Below are positions 46,059 to 54,764 of a DNA stretch of 64,000 nt, in pieces. The notes beneath the pieces are model-generated. The model saw nothing but the letters and a program-made list of their open reading frames with translations. It was not told the DNA's origin and did no database searches. The stretch is from the NCBI RefSeq assembly GCF_000069185.1, contig NC_010397.1, forward strand, positions 310,001 to 374,000, in the 5' to 3' direction. How positions within the stretch are numbered: the first letter of the stretch is position 1; each line of letters begins with the position of its first letter. Source of the stretch: Mycobacteroides abscessus ATCC 19977. Lineage in GTDB: Bacteria > Actinomycetota > Actinomycetes > Mycobacteriales > Mycobacteriaceae. A program made the translations under genes and the position numbers.

Positions 46059-46985
46059 GTGGCCGATGGAGGCGGCATCCTTGTCTGTGGCGAGACGCTC
46101 GTCGATCTGGTCCCGGTTGCCGGCGGGTTGCGGCGCCCGGTACCCGGTGGCGGTCCGTATAACACCGCGATCGCGGCGGCGAAGCTGGGTGCGCCGACCG
46201 CTCTGCTCACCCATGTGTCCCACGACGCGTTCGGTAGTCGGTGCGTGCAGGACCTTGCCGCGGCGGGAGTCGATGAGTCATTGGTGATGCGCCATGACGT
46301 TCCGACGACATTGGCCGTTGCCGACGTCGACGAACACGGAGCCGCCCGTTACCTGTTCTATTGGCAGGGAACTTCCAATGATGTTGCGATCCAATCGTTT
46401 CCAGATCCGGTGCGGACTCCGGTGGCAATCTGGGCGGGTTCGATCGCCAGCGTGCTCTGGCGTGAACGTGACGAACTGCGCGCGTGGATCGCCCGGCACT
46501 ACGCGGACATCCCGCTCACATTCGATGTGAACGTTCGCCCCGCGCTCATCTCGCACCGGCAGACCTATGCCGCACGGATCGTTCCGTGGCTCTCCGTGGC
46601 GCGTGTGGCACGCGCCAGCACCGACGACTTGGAGTTCCTATATCCGGGTGTATCGGTGCGGGACGCGGTAAACGCTTGGCTCGATGCGTACCCGCGCATC
46701 GAGATCGCGGTGATCACCTGCGGTGCGGCGGGATCGCTGGCCTTCCGCAGGGGTGAACCGTCGCCCCTGCGTATCGCCGCCCACAAGGTCAGTGTCGTCG
46801 ACACCGTCGGCGCCGGTGACACTTACACCGGCGCCTTCCTTGACGGGTTCTATCGGCATCGGCTCGATCTGCCCGAGGCTCTGCGTCGTGCGGCGGTGGC
46901 CGCGGCCATCACCTGCACCCGCCCCGGGGCACAGCCGCCCGATGCCACGGAGCTGGCCAACGAGCTGCGCCGTGTGACGTCCTAG
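46059..46985 (+). CDS. PfkB-family sugar kinase
   Basis: A 308-residue ribokinase/fructokinase-type enzyme. N-terminal GGILVCGETLVDLVPVAGGL and the PfkB-1 glycine segment VPGGGPYNTAIAAAKLGAPT are present. The catalytic PfkB-2 motif is DTVGAGDTYTGAFLDG with the base Asp in GAGD. GTG 46059 is used. The substrate is unknown; it stands between secreted PknH-type genes rather than in a sugar operon. Confidence 0.85.
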   Translation: MADGGGILVCGETLVDLVPVAGGLRRPVPGGGPYNTAIAAAKLGAPTALLTHVSHDAFGSRCVQDLAAAGVDESLVMRHDVPTTLAVADVDEHGAARYLFYWQGTSNDVAIQSFPDPVRTPVAIWAGSIASVLWRERDELRAWIARHYADIPLTFDVNVRPALISHRQTYAARIVPWLSVARVARASTDDLEFLYPGVSVRDAVNAWLDAYPRIEIAVITCGAAGSLAFRRGEPSPLRIAAHKVSVVDTVGAGDTYTGAFLDGFYRHRLDLPEALRRAAVAAAITCTRPGAQPPDATELANELRRVTS

Positions 46986-47017
46986 GGTTCAATACACAGG
47001 AATCGGAGGGCCGATGC

Positions 47018-47040
47018 GAGGGGGCGAGGGGGCGAGGGGG
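47018..47040 (+). repeat. Three 8-bp GAGGGGGC units at a ribosome site
   Basis: Three tandem copies of GAGGGGGC (the last truncated) end 5 bp before ATG 47046. The G-rich run acts as the ribosome-binding region of the following secreted-protein gene. Slippage could alter translation. Confidence 0.7.
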
Positions 47041-47045
47041 AAGGT

Positions 47046-47708
47046 ATGCGATCGGTGATGGGGGCATTGTCGGTGGCGCTGGGTGTCATGACCCCGGCCA
47101 CCGCCACCGCCGACCCTTCGTCCAACGTGCCGCCCGCGGCCATCGACCGCCTCATGTTCAGTCAGCGGGAAGCTGAGCGGGTGATGGGCGCCGGGCTGCC
47201 CAATGTGCAACGGCAGAGCGCCACCTTCGCCTTGGACACCGATCGGCCGGACTGTGGGAGCGTCGTGTTGGCCTCGGTGTCGAGCTACGACCGGTCGCCC
47301 TACATGGCAGCCCACTCGCAGGCGCTCTGGGATCACCCGGGCTGGTTCACCCTGGTTGATCAAAGCGTGGCGGTCTTCAGCACCGACCAAGAAGCCCGCG
47401 GCTTCACGCGCAGTGAGGCCGATCGTTGGCGCACGTGCGAAAACCAGACGATCAATGTCTCCGAGCAGGCGGTCGACGGCTCCGTGTTGCAAGCAACGGT
47501 GGACATCCGGGACATCACCCAGGTCGACAATGTGCTGGCTGTCAGCTACGGAAGGAACGATTCGGCGTACGCCTTCTGCCAGCATGTGCTGCTCGGCGAA
47601 CGCAATGTTGCCATCGATATCCGCACGTGTTCAACGGTTTCCAAGAGTGACGGGGAGCGGGCGTTCGAATTGATGAAGATCGTGGGTCCGCGGGTGTGGG
47701 AGGCATAG
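47046..47708 (+). CDS. Secreted PknH-type sensor-domain protein, copy 4
   Basis: A 220-residue precursor: signal MRSVMGALSVALGVMTPATA with cleavage near TATA. Mature motifs VPPAAIDRLMFSQREAERVM, TDRPDCGSVVLASVSSYDRS, EADRWRTCENQTINVSEQAV and YAFCQHVLLGERNVAIDIRT-C repeat those of copy 3. The SD-like G tract lies just upstream. It is followed after 3 bp by copy 5. Confidence 0.72.
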   Translation: MRSVMGALSVALGVMTPATATADPSSNVPPAAIDRLMFSQREAERVMGAGLPNVQRQSATFALDTDRPDCGSVVLASVSSYDRSPYMAAHSQALWDHPGWFTLVDQSVAVFSTDQEARGFTRSEADRWRTCENQTINVSEQAVDGSVLQATVDIRDITQVDNVLAVSYGRNDSAYAFCQHVLLGERNVAIDIRTCSTVSKSDGERAFELMKIVGPRVWEA

Positions 47709-47711
47709 GCC

Positions 47712-48353
47712 ATGAGAATGTCGGCAATGACGATCGTGCTGTCGGCGGCATTGGCTTGTGCCGCACCTGCTTTGGCTGAGCAAGGCTCGCCGATACCGCC
47801 CGCCGCGATCGACGATCTGATGGTCACACCGGATGAGGCGTCCTCGGTGATGAAGACGGGCTTTCCGGTGGTTGATCGGTTCAACGCGCTCTCGGCCCTC
47901 ACGACGGACAGGCCGGACTGTGGCAGCGTGGTGCTGCCGTCGGTGGCCACCTACGACCGCGGGCCATACATGGCCGCGCACCAGCAGTACCTACAGGACA
48001 GCGCTCCCTGGAACGTCCAGCTTGCCCAGAGCATCGCTGTTTTCCCCACGGACGATGAGGCCCGCGACTTCGCGTCCACGGAGATGGACATGTGGTTGAA
48101 GTGTTCGAAGCACACCGTGCACGATTCCGCCCAGTGGAGGTACGCGATCGGGTCATTGCATCGGGATGACGACGCGGTAGTTGGTTCCTACGTGATGATC
48201 ACGAACGATGGTGCGCGTATGTCCTGCTCCCGGCTGCTGGCCAGAGTCCGGAACACCGCCACCGACCTGCGCGCATGCTCGGCCGGACCCGAAAGCTACC
48301 AACGTCTGCTGGGGATCGCGAAGATCATCGGCCCCCGCTACGACGCCGCCTAG
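47712..48353 (+). CDS. Secreted PknH-type sensor-domain protein, copy 5
   Basis: A 213-residue precursor: signal MRMSAMTIVLSAALACAAPA and cleavage near ALA. Mature motifs IPPAAIDDLMVTPDEASSVM, TDRPDCGSVVLPSVATYDRG, KCSKHTVHD and RMSCSRLLARVRNTATDLRA-C. It directly follows copy 4. The TAG overlaps the TAG of the convergent nagA gene by 4 bp (CTAG, 48350-48353). Confidence 0.72.
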   Translation: MRMSAMTIVLSAALACAAPALAEQGSPIPPAAIDDLMVTPDEASSVMKTGFPVVDRFNALSALTTDRPDCGSVVLPSVATYDRGPYMAAHQQYLQDSAPWNVQLAQSIAVFPTDDEARDFASTEMDMWLKCSKHTVHDSAQWRYAIGSLHRDDDAVVGSYVMITNDGARMSCSRLLARVRNTATDLRACSAGPESYQRLLGIAKIIGPRYDAA

Positions 48354-49228
48354 CAACCCACCGCGCGCCGGGGGTTCACGGATGTTTGACGGGTGGCGAT
48401 ATCGGTTCCTGCCTGCGCCGCCGCGAACCGGTGTAGATCCGCCATGCTCGCGGTGCTGCCCGCGATCGTGCCGTTGGGCAGCCGTGCTTCACCGCCGGCG
48501 ACGGTAACCGGGAGGTCGCCCAGCTGGTAGGCCCCGTCGGGCATCCCAGCCGCGCACATCGCATCGGTGACAAGAGCGATCCGGTCGGGGCCGACCGCGG
48601 CCAGCACCGTGCGGTAGATCGCGGGATGGATGTGCACCCCGTCGGCGATCAGCTCGATGGTCACGTCCGGGCTCTCCAGAAGTGCGGGGATGGGGCCCGG
48701 CTCGCGGTGGTGGATCGGCCGCATGGCATTGAACAGGTGGGTGGCCACGGTTGCCCCTGCCGAAATCGCCTGTTGTGTCTGCTCATAGGTGGCATTGGTA
48801 TGCCCCACGGCGGCCACCACTCCCCGCCCCGAGAGCATTTCGATCGCCGATATCGCGCCCGGCAGCTCGGGTGCGATGGTGACCATCTTGATGTGCCCAC
48901 CCCCGGCGTCGAGCAGCCGTTCCAGCTCGCCAAGGTCCGGTTCGCGAAGCAGCCGCGGGTCGTGTGCCCCGGCATATTGTGGGGACAGCCAGGGGCCTTC
49001 GAGATGAATTCCGGCGATACCCTCTGCTCCGGTCATCTCGGCGAGCACACGCACGGCACGGAGCAGGTCATCGGGAGCCAGGGTGACCAGACTGGCCAGC
49101 AAGCCATCGGTGCCGTGTGATCGGTGCCAGGTGGCGGCAACCAGATTGGCCTCGGCGTCGCGTCCGAATGATGCGCCGCCCCCGCCGTGTACGTGCATAT
49201 CGAAAAATCCGGGAGCGGTCACGGACAT
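48350..49228 (-). CDS. nagA: N-acetylglucosamine-6-phosphate deacetylase, barrel-only form
   Basis: Removes the acetyl group from GlcNAc-6-phosphate. Catalytic-barrel motifs are complete: HVHGGGG, HLEGPWLSPQYAGAH (metal Glu), VGHTNATYEQ, ATHLFNAMRPIHHREPG and the catalytic Asp in VTDAMCAAG. At 292 residues it is some 90 shorter than usual (about 380). It begins at GFFDMHVHG and an in-frame TAA lies 18 bp upstream of the ATG, so the N-terminal beta strands are truly absent; it ends at TSVNPRRAVGC before the C-terminal strands. The whole small beta-sandwich domain is therefore missing. It is the last gene of the amino-sugar operon. Confidence 0.82.
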   Translation of the reverse strand: MSVTAPGFFDMHVHGGGGASFGRDAEANLVAATWHRSHGTDGLLASLVTLAPDDLLRAVRVLAEMTGAEGIAGIHLEGPWLSPQYAGAHDPRLLREPDLGELERLLDAGGGHIKMVTIAPELPGAISAIEMLSGRGVVAAVGHTNATYEQTQQAISAGATVATHLFNAMRPIHHREPGPIPALLESPDVTIELIADGVHIHPAIYRTVLAAVGPDRIALVTDAMCAAGMPDGAYQLGDLPVTVAGGEARLPNGTIAGSTASMADLHRFAAAQAGTDIATRQTSVNPRRAVGC

Positions 49229-49229
49229 T

Positions 49230-50261
49230 TCACAGTGTCTCGGTTACCTTGGACAAACCTCTTGGCACATCCGGGTTTTCGCCGCGGCCGATCGCCAGCT
49301 GCATGGCCAGCAGTTGCAACGGAATGATGGCCAGCATGGGTGAGAGCTCCTCAAGCGTGGGTTCCAGCGTCACGCCCAGGCCCGTCGCCGCCACCGCGTC
49401 CGCCGAGCCGATGCAACAGACGTCGGCCCCACGTCCGGCCAGCCTGTGCAGCACGTCGTTCATGGCCCGGCCACCGACGCCGTCGGGCACGATGGCGATC
49501 ACCGGCACCTGATGGTCGACCATTGCCAGCGGCCCGTGCAGCAGATCAGCCCCTGAGAACGCTTGAGCGGAAAGGTAACTGGTCTCCATCAGCTTGAGGG
49601 CAGCCTCGCGGGCAGTCGGATAGGAGTAGCCGCGTCCGGTGGTGACCAAGCGTGAGGCGAATCGGTAGCGAGTCGCCAGCTGTTGGACGACGGCGCTGTG
49701 CAGAATTTCTTCGCCACGCTCGGGGAGCAGCGCGGCCGCTGTATTGTCGCGACCGGCCACGTCGGTGAGCAGCAGATACAGCGCCAAGAGCTGCGCGGTG
49801 TACGACTTGGTGGCCGCGACAGCGAGTTCGGGTCCGGCCAGTACGTCTATGTGGTGTTCGGCTGCTGTCGCCAACGGGGAGCGCGCGGCGTTGGTTACCG
49901 CCACTGTGCACGCGCCTTGCTGGCGCGCCACCGTGAGCGTCTGGACCAGATCCGGTGAGCCGCCGGATTGGCTGACCCCGATGACCAGCACGCCCGAAAG
50001 ATCCGGCCGTGCACCGTAGGTCGTCATGGTCGACGGCGAGGCCAGGCCCGCGGGGAGCTGCCAGATGATCTCGGTGAGGTACTTTCCGTACAACGCGGCG
50101 TGGTCGCTGGTTCCCCGTGCGACGAAGAGCACGAACCGGGGGCTGTACTCGACGATCTTCGCCGCTACCTCCGCTATCGCGGAACGCCCGTCGGAAAGTA
50201 GCCGCCCCCATACGGTTGGCTGTTGGCGAATCTCGTCGGCCATGTGCGTGCCCGCGGTCAT
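49230..50261 (-). CDS. SIS-domain amino-sugar phosphate deaminase/isomerase
   Basis: A 343-residue protein with two SIS domains, like the isomerase half of GlmS or NagB-II deaminases and lacking the glutaminase domain. Motifs: MADEIRQQPTVWGRLLSDGR, VLFVARGTSDHAALYGKYL, VSQSGGSPDLVQTL, AATKSYTAQLLALY, TTGRGYSYPTAREAALKLME. In the operon it would convert GlcN-6-phosphate to fructose-6-phosphate plus ammonia. The start overlaps the kinase stop (ATGA) and nagA begins 1 nt after its stop. Confidence 0.85.
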   Translation of the reverse strand: MTAGTHMADEIRQQPTVWGRLLSDGRSAIAEVAAKIVEYSPRFVLFVARGTSDHAALYGKYLTEIIWQLPAGLASPSTMTTYGARPDLSGVLVIGVSQSGGSPDLVQTLTVARQQGACTVAVTNAARSPLATAAEHHIDVLAGPELAVAATKSYTAQLLALYLLLTDVAGRDNTAAALLPERGEEILHSAVVQQLATRYRFASRLVTTGRGYSYPTAREAALKLMETSYLSAQAFSGADLLHGPLAMVDHQVPVIAIVPDGVGGRAMNDVLHRLAGRGADVCCIGSADAVAATGLGVTLEPTLEELSPMLAIIPLQLLAMQLAIGRGENPDVPRGLSKVTETL

Positions 50262-51172
50262 GCGCTCTCCAATCCCTCGACATCGACCCCGGCCAGGGCC
50301 AGTGCTCCGAATACCGGTTCACGTTGCAGCACAGCAACATCCGAAACACCGGAGGTTCTTGTGCGTTCGATGATATCGGCGACCAGTCCGGGTTGGTTGA
50401 CCAACAGACCACCGCCGAGCACCACCGGCAGCCCGGGCCCCAATCGTAGACAGACACCTTCGATCAGGGCGGCCAAGTCGATGGCTGTTTGCCTAGTGAT
50501 CACCTGAGCGGCCTTGTCACCGGTGGCGGCGAGATCGAAAACAAGCCCCGCCATCTTGGCCCAATACCGCCGCTCGGAGTGGGCGTAGAAATGGTCGAGT
50601 AGTTGTGCGGGTTCGGTGACGCCGCATTCCGCGGCGAATTTCCGGGACAGCGCATCCGGCGCATCGCCCCGGTCGGATAGAGAAAGTGCGTGTCGGACAG
50701 CAGATCTGGAAACACCGTAGCCACTGCCGTCGTCCCCGAGGAGGTATCCCCAACCCCCGACGCGTGCCACGGCGCCGTCGGCACGTTTACCCCAGGCCAC
50801 CGATCCGGTGCCGGATATCACCGCGATGCCGGCCGTCAGGCCGCCCGCGGCCAGGACCAATTGGGTGTCGTGCACGGCCGTGATCTCGGCATCGGGCGCA
50901 TACGGTCGCAGCAGCCGGATCAGGGTTTGGGCGCCCTCCGCGGTATCCACACCGGCGGATCCGGCGCTCACACGAGAGATATCGCTGCGATTCAGCCGGG
51001 AAAAGATATCGGTAAAGACTGCTTTCGCCTGCTCTTCGGTGACCGACTGTAGGTTGGCGCTGCCGGCCAGTGCATCCCCGATCACCCTGCCACCCGCGAC
51101 GGCCACGGCGCGGGTCTTGGACCCGCCGATGTCGATCCCCACCGTGACGCCGAACTTCACGTCTCGGGCCAC
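50258..51172 (-). CDS. BadF/BadG-type N-acetylglucosamine kinase
   Basis: A 304-residue ASKHA-fold kinase: phosphate-1 motif VGIDIGGSKTRAVAVAGGRV, SAGVDTAE, phosphate-2 AVISGTGSVAWGKRADG and GGWGYLLGDDGSGYGVSR, as in GlcNAc kinases. It would phosphorylate the imported amino sugar. GTG 51172 is preceded by a G-rich ribosome site. It overlaps the transporter gene by 16 bp and the SIS gene by 4 bp. Confidence 0.85.
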   Translation of the reverse strand: MARDVKFGVTVGIDIGGSKTRAVAVAGGRVIGDALAGSANLQSVTEEQAKAVFTDIFSRLNRSDISRVSAGSAGVDTAEGAQTLIRLLRPYAPDAEITAVHDTQLVLAAGGLTAGIAVISGTGSVAWGKRADGAVARVGGWGYLLGDDGSGYGVSRSAVRHALSLSDRGDAPDALSRKFAAECGVTEPAQLLDHFYAHSERRYWAKMAGLVFDLAATGDKAAQVITRQTAIDLAALIEGVCLRLGPGLPVVLGGGLLVNQPGLVADIIERTRTSGVSDVAVLQREPVFGALALAGVDVEGLESA

Positions 51173-52551
51173 GTGCCCCCGCTTTCCCAGAAGTGCCTGA
51201 TTTCCTCAAGGTTGCGCCCCTTCGTTTCCGGGGCCAGCACGTGTACGAACACCAGAGCCGCCGTCGCGAGCACTCCGAACACACCGAAAGCGACCACGCC
51301 GCCGAGAGCGGTTAGCAATGTCAGGAAGTACATGGAGACAACGGCGTTGGCCACCAAATCAGATGTCAGCATGGCGCTGGCACCGTAAGAGCGCAGCCGC
51401 GCGGGGAAGCTCTCACCGGCGTACACCCACACCAGAGACCCGAAGCCAAAGGTGAAGCCCACCGCGATGAGCACGATGCCCAGGAACCCGAGGAATGTCA
51501 GCAGTCCACCGAACGAGGATCCGCCCACGGCGAAGACGCCCACCAGCAGCGCGTCGGCCACGATCATGATGCCGATTCCGATCATGAGGATGGGCCGACG
51601 GCCCATCCGGTCGATGCTCGACATGGATATGAAAACCGCGAGCAGCGCCGCTACCTGGACAAGCGCAGGGAGGCCTAGCTTGGCGAAGTATCCCGACATG
51701 CCCATGGCCTCAAAGATCCGTGGTCCGTAGTAGACAACGGCGTTGATACCCGTGATCTGGATGAAGAATCCAAGGCCAACAACGAAAAATGTTGCTCTGC
51801 GGTAGGGCGCGGTGACCATCTCCCGCAACCGGGCCCGCACCGACCCGCCGCCCTCGGCCCGCAGTGCCTCGGCGATCTCGTCCAACTCATGGTCGATGTC
51901 GACATCCCGATCGACCATGCTCAGGACCTCACGTGCGCGCGCCCGGTCACCGCGCATCATGTACCAGCGGGCGGTATCGGGGAGCTTGAGCAGCGCAATG
52001 AGCACCAGCGCCGCCGGTACGGCGGCCAGACCCAGCATCAGCCGCCAACTGCCGGTGGATGACAACGCCCAGGCGATGAGGTAGCCGGCAATGATTCCGG
52101 TCACACAGGCCAGCTGATACAGCACCAGCATCGAGCCACGGATCTTGGTGGGGGAGGACTCGGCGACGAAGACGGGTACCACCACAACCGAGACACCCAC
52201 CGTCAGACCGAGTAGAAACCGTGCGGCCGCAAGGGTGTTCAGGTCGACAGCGAGAGCCGAAAGCAACGAGAAGATGCCAAACGTTGCCGCCACCAAAACC
52301 ATTGATCGCTTGCGGCCGATCTTGTTGGACAGTGGCCCGCCGATGAGGGCGCCAAAGATCTCTCCGATCACCACCGCGGTGGCGGCCACCTGCTGATCGT
52401 GGGTGGAAAGGTGCAGGTCTTCGGTGAGGAACAGCAGCGCACCCGCGATATTGGAGGAGTCGTACCCGTAGATGACCCCGACTGCCGCGGCGGTCACGGC
52501 CACCATCACGCCCAAACGCGACGTCGACCGGAGGTCGGTGATCAGGCTCAT
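51157..52551 (-). CDS. MFS sugar-porter family transporter
   Basis: A 464-residue transporter with twelve expected helices. Sugar-porter signatures: GVIYGYDSSNIAGAL in helix 1, GGPLSNKIGRKRSMVL after helix 2, RFLLGLTVGVSVVVVPVFVAESSPTKIRG, QITGINAVVYYGPRIF in helix 7, DRMGRRP, and the C-terminal PETKGRNLEEI. ATG 52551 has AGGA 7 nt upstream; the longer frame is unsupported. As the first gene of the amino-sugar operon it probably imports N-acetylglucosamine or a similar sugar. Confidence 0.88.
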   Translation of the reverse strand: MSLITDLRSTSRLGVMVAVTAAAVGVIYGYDSSNIAGALLFLTEDLHLSTHDQQVAATAVVIGEIFGALIGGPLSNKIGRKRSMVLVAATFGIFSLLSALAVDLNTLAAARFLLGLTVGVSVVVVPVFVAESSPTKIRGSMLVLYQLACVTGIIAGYLIAWALSSTGSWRLMLGLAAVPAALVLIALLKLPDTARWYMMRGDRARAREVLSMVDRDVDIDHELDEIAEALRAEGGGSVRARLREMVTAPYRRATFFVVGLGFFIQITGINAVVYYGPRIFEAMGMSGYFAKLGLPALVQVAALLAVFISMSSIDRMGRRPILMIGIGIMIVADALLVGVFAVGGSSFGGLLTFLGFLGIVLIAVGFTFGFGSLVWVYAGESFPARLRSYGASAMLTSDLVANAVVSMYFLTLLTALGGVVAFGVFGVLATAALVFVHVLAPETKGRNLEEIRHFWESGGTWPET

Positions 52552-52593
52552 TTGCGAGATCCTATGGTGACACCTGATGTCAGGAGGCTGCTT

Positions 52594-53481
52594 GTGAAGA
52601 TCGGTGTCGTGGCTCCGGTGGAGCTCGGGGTAACCGCGGAGCCCGACAAGATCCTCGAATTCGCGCGTGCCGCAGAGCGGCTGGGGTTCAGTGAGATCTC
52701 CGTGGTGGAGCACGCGGTTGTCATCGGAGATACGCAGAGCACGTATCCCTATTCGCCGACCGGACAGTCGCATCTACCCGACGACATTGATATCCCCGAT
52801 CCGTTGGAGCTGCTGTCCTTTGTCGCGGCCGCTACTACCACCCTGGGATTATCCACCGGCGTACTGGTGCTACCCGATCACCACCCCGTGGTGCTGGCCA
52901 AACGTCTGGCCACCCTGGACCGGCTCAGTCGCGGGCGGTTGCGGATCTGCGCGGGCGTCGGATGGATGCGTGAGGAGATCGAGGCGTGCGGCGGTGATTT
53001 TGACCGCCGGGGCCGCGCAGCCGACGAAGCCATCGCGGTGATGCGCGCGCTGTGGTCCACCGATGGCCCCACTAGTCACGACGGGGAGTTCTACAGCTTC
53101 CGGAACGCCTATTCCTATCCCAAACCGGTTCGACCACAGGGTGTTCCGCTCTACATCGGCGGGCACAGCAAGGCGGCGGCACGACGGGCCGGGCGCCTGG
53201 GTAGCGGATTTCAGCCGCTGGGACTGGTTGGCGACGATCTGACCGCCGCGGTGGGCGTGATGCGGGCGGCCGCCGTGGATGCGGGACGCGATCCGCGGGG
53301 CCTCGACCTGGTACTGGGCCATGGCCTGCACCGAGTGGACCAGGCGGCGCTGGATCAGGCCGCGCACGCGGGAGCCGGGCGGATGCTGCTCTCGGCCTCT
53401 CGACGTGCCACCACCCTGGAGGCGGTTCTCGAGGAGATGGCCGGGTGCGCTACCCGACTCGAACTGGGCGGTCCTCGCTGA
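52594..53481 (+). CDS. LLM-class F420-dependent oxidoreductase
   Basis: A 295-residue luciferase-like TIM-barrel enzyme. GTG 52594 follows AGGAGG by 7 nt. Motifs: ISVVEHAVV, LLSFVAAATTTLGLSTGVLV, HPVVLAKRLATLDRLSRGRL, CAGVGWMREEIEACGGDFDR, GEFYSFRNAYSYPKPVRPQG and PLYIGGHSKAAARRAGRLGS. F420 use is likely in mycobacteria but the substrate is unknown. It diverges from the sugar transporter; its tail overlaps the convergent SnoaL-like gene by 32 bp. Confidence 0.85.
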   Translation: MKIGVVAPVELGVTAEPDKILEFARAAERLGFSEISVVEHAVVIGDTQSTYPYSPTGQSHLPDDIDIPDPLELLSFVAAATTTLGLSTGVLVLPDHHPVVLAKRLATLDRLSRGRLRICAGVGWMREEIEACGGDFDRRGRAADEAIAVMRALWSTDGPTSHDGEFYSFRNAYSYPKPVRPQGVPLYIGGHSKAAARRAGRLGSGFQPLGLVGDDLTAAVGVMRAAAVDAGRDPRGLDLVLGHGLHRVDQAALDQAAHAGAGRMLLSASRRATTLEAVLEEMAGCATRLELGGPR

Positions 53482-53890
53482 AGACCACCACCGGTTCGCG
53501 GCGGGTGAAGACCCAACCCGTCGGCCCGCGCTGGTAGTTGTCGAGGTACCGCACCGCCATGGTGTTGTCGCGGTACTCCTTGCCGCGGAGGTAGATGTGA
53601 TGCGCCATGCAGTACACCTTTCCTGCCGCGGTATCGCTGTCGATGCTCACCGTGTGTTGCCCGATGAGATGGTACGTCGCGTATAGCGGCTTGAGCGCCG
53701 CGACAATCGAATCCGCGATGGTCACGCTGCCCCGCACAACTGCCGAATCGCCCGTGCGGAGCAGGGCGGGCGGCCGCACCAACTCGGCATCCGCGGAAAA
53801 CAGGGCGACCAGAGCATCGACGTCGCGGTCATCGGCCGCAGTGGCATAGCGGGCGACGAGATCTTGGATGGCGAGTCGGTCATCGGTCAC
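53450..53890 (-). CDS. SnoaL/NTF2-like family protein
   Basis: A 146-residue alpha+beta-barrel protein: RLAIQDLVARYATAADDRDV, DALVALFSADAELVRPPALL, GKVYCMAHHIYLRG and VRYLDNYQRGPTGWVFTRRE. The fold covers dehydratases, isomerases and cyclases; here the activity is unknown. GTG 53890 is chosen because the longer frame to 53923 abuts a palindromic operator. It diverges from the SDR gene. Confidence 0.78.
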   Translation of the reverse strand: MTDDRLAIQDLVARYATAADDRDVDALVALFSADAELVRPPALLRTGDSAVVRGSVTIADSIVAALKPLYATYHLIGQHTVSIDSDTAAGKVYCMAHHIYLRGKEYRDNTMAVRYLDNYQRGPTGWVFTRREPVVVFSEDRPVRVG

Positions 53891-53925
53891 GGATACAAAG
53901 CCTATGGGCCCTCCAGCTCCCAACC

Positions 53926-53937
53926 AACCGATCGGTT
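53926..53937. promoter_or_regulatory. Candidate operator AACCGATCGGTT
   Basis: A perfect 12-bp palindrome between the SnoaL-like gene and the SDR gene. Its AACC-N4-GGTT form matches the core of the repeat at 17272-17287. It lies 12 bp before the SDR ATG and 35 bp before the divergent start. Confidence 0.55.
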
Positions 53938-53949
53938 ATGGTGCGGCTC

Positions 53950-54729
53950 ATGGATATCAATGGTGTGTCTGCAATCGTCACGGGTGGCGCCTCAGGTCTT
54001 GGTGCCGCAACTGCTCGCCTGCTCGCCGCACAGGGCGCCAAGGTCGTCATCGCCGACGTCCAGGACGAAAAGGGTGAGGCTCTGGCCAAGGAACTCGGTG
54101 GCGCCTTCGTGCACACCGACGTCACCAGCGAGGCCGACGGTATTGCTGCCGTCGACGCCGCCAAGGAGCTCGGCCCGGTGCGCGTCCTCATCAACTGCGC
54201 GGGCGTCGGCTGGCCCGGCCGCACCATCGGCAAGGACGGCCAGTACGCCTCGGCGCACTCGCTGGACATCTTCTCCAAGGTCATCGGCATCAACTTGATC
54301 GGGTCGTTCAACCTGATCCGGCTGGCGGCCACCGCGATCAGCCAGGAAGAGCCGGTCGATGAGTTCGGCGAGCGTGGCGCCATCGTCAACACCGCATCCG
54401 TGGCGGCCTTCGACGGCCAGATCGGGCAGGCCGCCTACTCGGCGTCCAAGGGCGGCATCGTCGGCATGACCCTGCCGATTGCCCGCGATCTGTCGGTTGT
54501 CGGCATTCGTGTGAACACCATCGCACCCGGTCTCATCGATACCCCGATCTACGGTGAGGGCGAGTCCGCGCAACAGTTCAAGGACCGGCTGGCACCGAAC
54601 GTGCTGTACCCGCAGCGCCTGGGTAACCCCGAAGAATTCGCCTCGCTGGCTCTGGAGCTGGTCACCAACAGCTACATGAACGCCGAGACAATTCGCATCG
54701 ACGGTGGGGCCCGGCTCCAGCCGAAGTAG
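53950..54729 (+). CDS. SDR dehydrogenase, 3-hydroxyacyl-CoA dehydrogenase type 2-like
   Basis: A 259-residue short-chain dehydrogenase. NAD site VTGGASGLGAATARLL, NCAG (INCAGVGWPG), catalytic Ser in NTASVAAFDGQIGQ, YxxxK as AYSASKGG, and PGLIDTPIYGEG. The pattern matches HSD10-type 3-hydroxyacyl-CoA dehydrogenases, which suggests beta-oxidation of branched or steroid side chains. ATG 53950 is chosen; ATG 53938 would begin immediately after the palindrome. Confidence 0.87.
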   Translation: MDINGVSAIVTGGASGLGAATARLLAAQGAKVVIADVQDEKGEALAKELGGAFVHTDVTSEADGIAAVDAAKELGPVRVLINCAGVGWPGRTIGKDGQYASAHSLDIFSKVIGINLIGSFNLIRLAATAISQEEPVDEFGERGAIVNTASVAAFDGQIGQAAYSASKGGIVGMTLPIARDLSVVGIRVNTIAPGLIDTPIYGEGESAQQFKDRLAPNVLYPQRLGNPEEFASLALELVTNSYMNAETIRIDGGARLQPK

Positions 54730-54764
54730 AGCAACTTGTCGGTGGCCTATGGAACATTGGAGAG

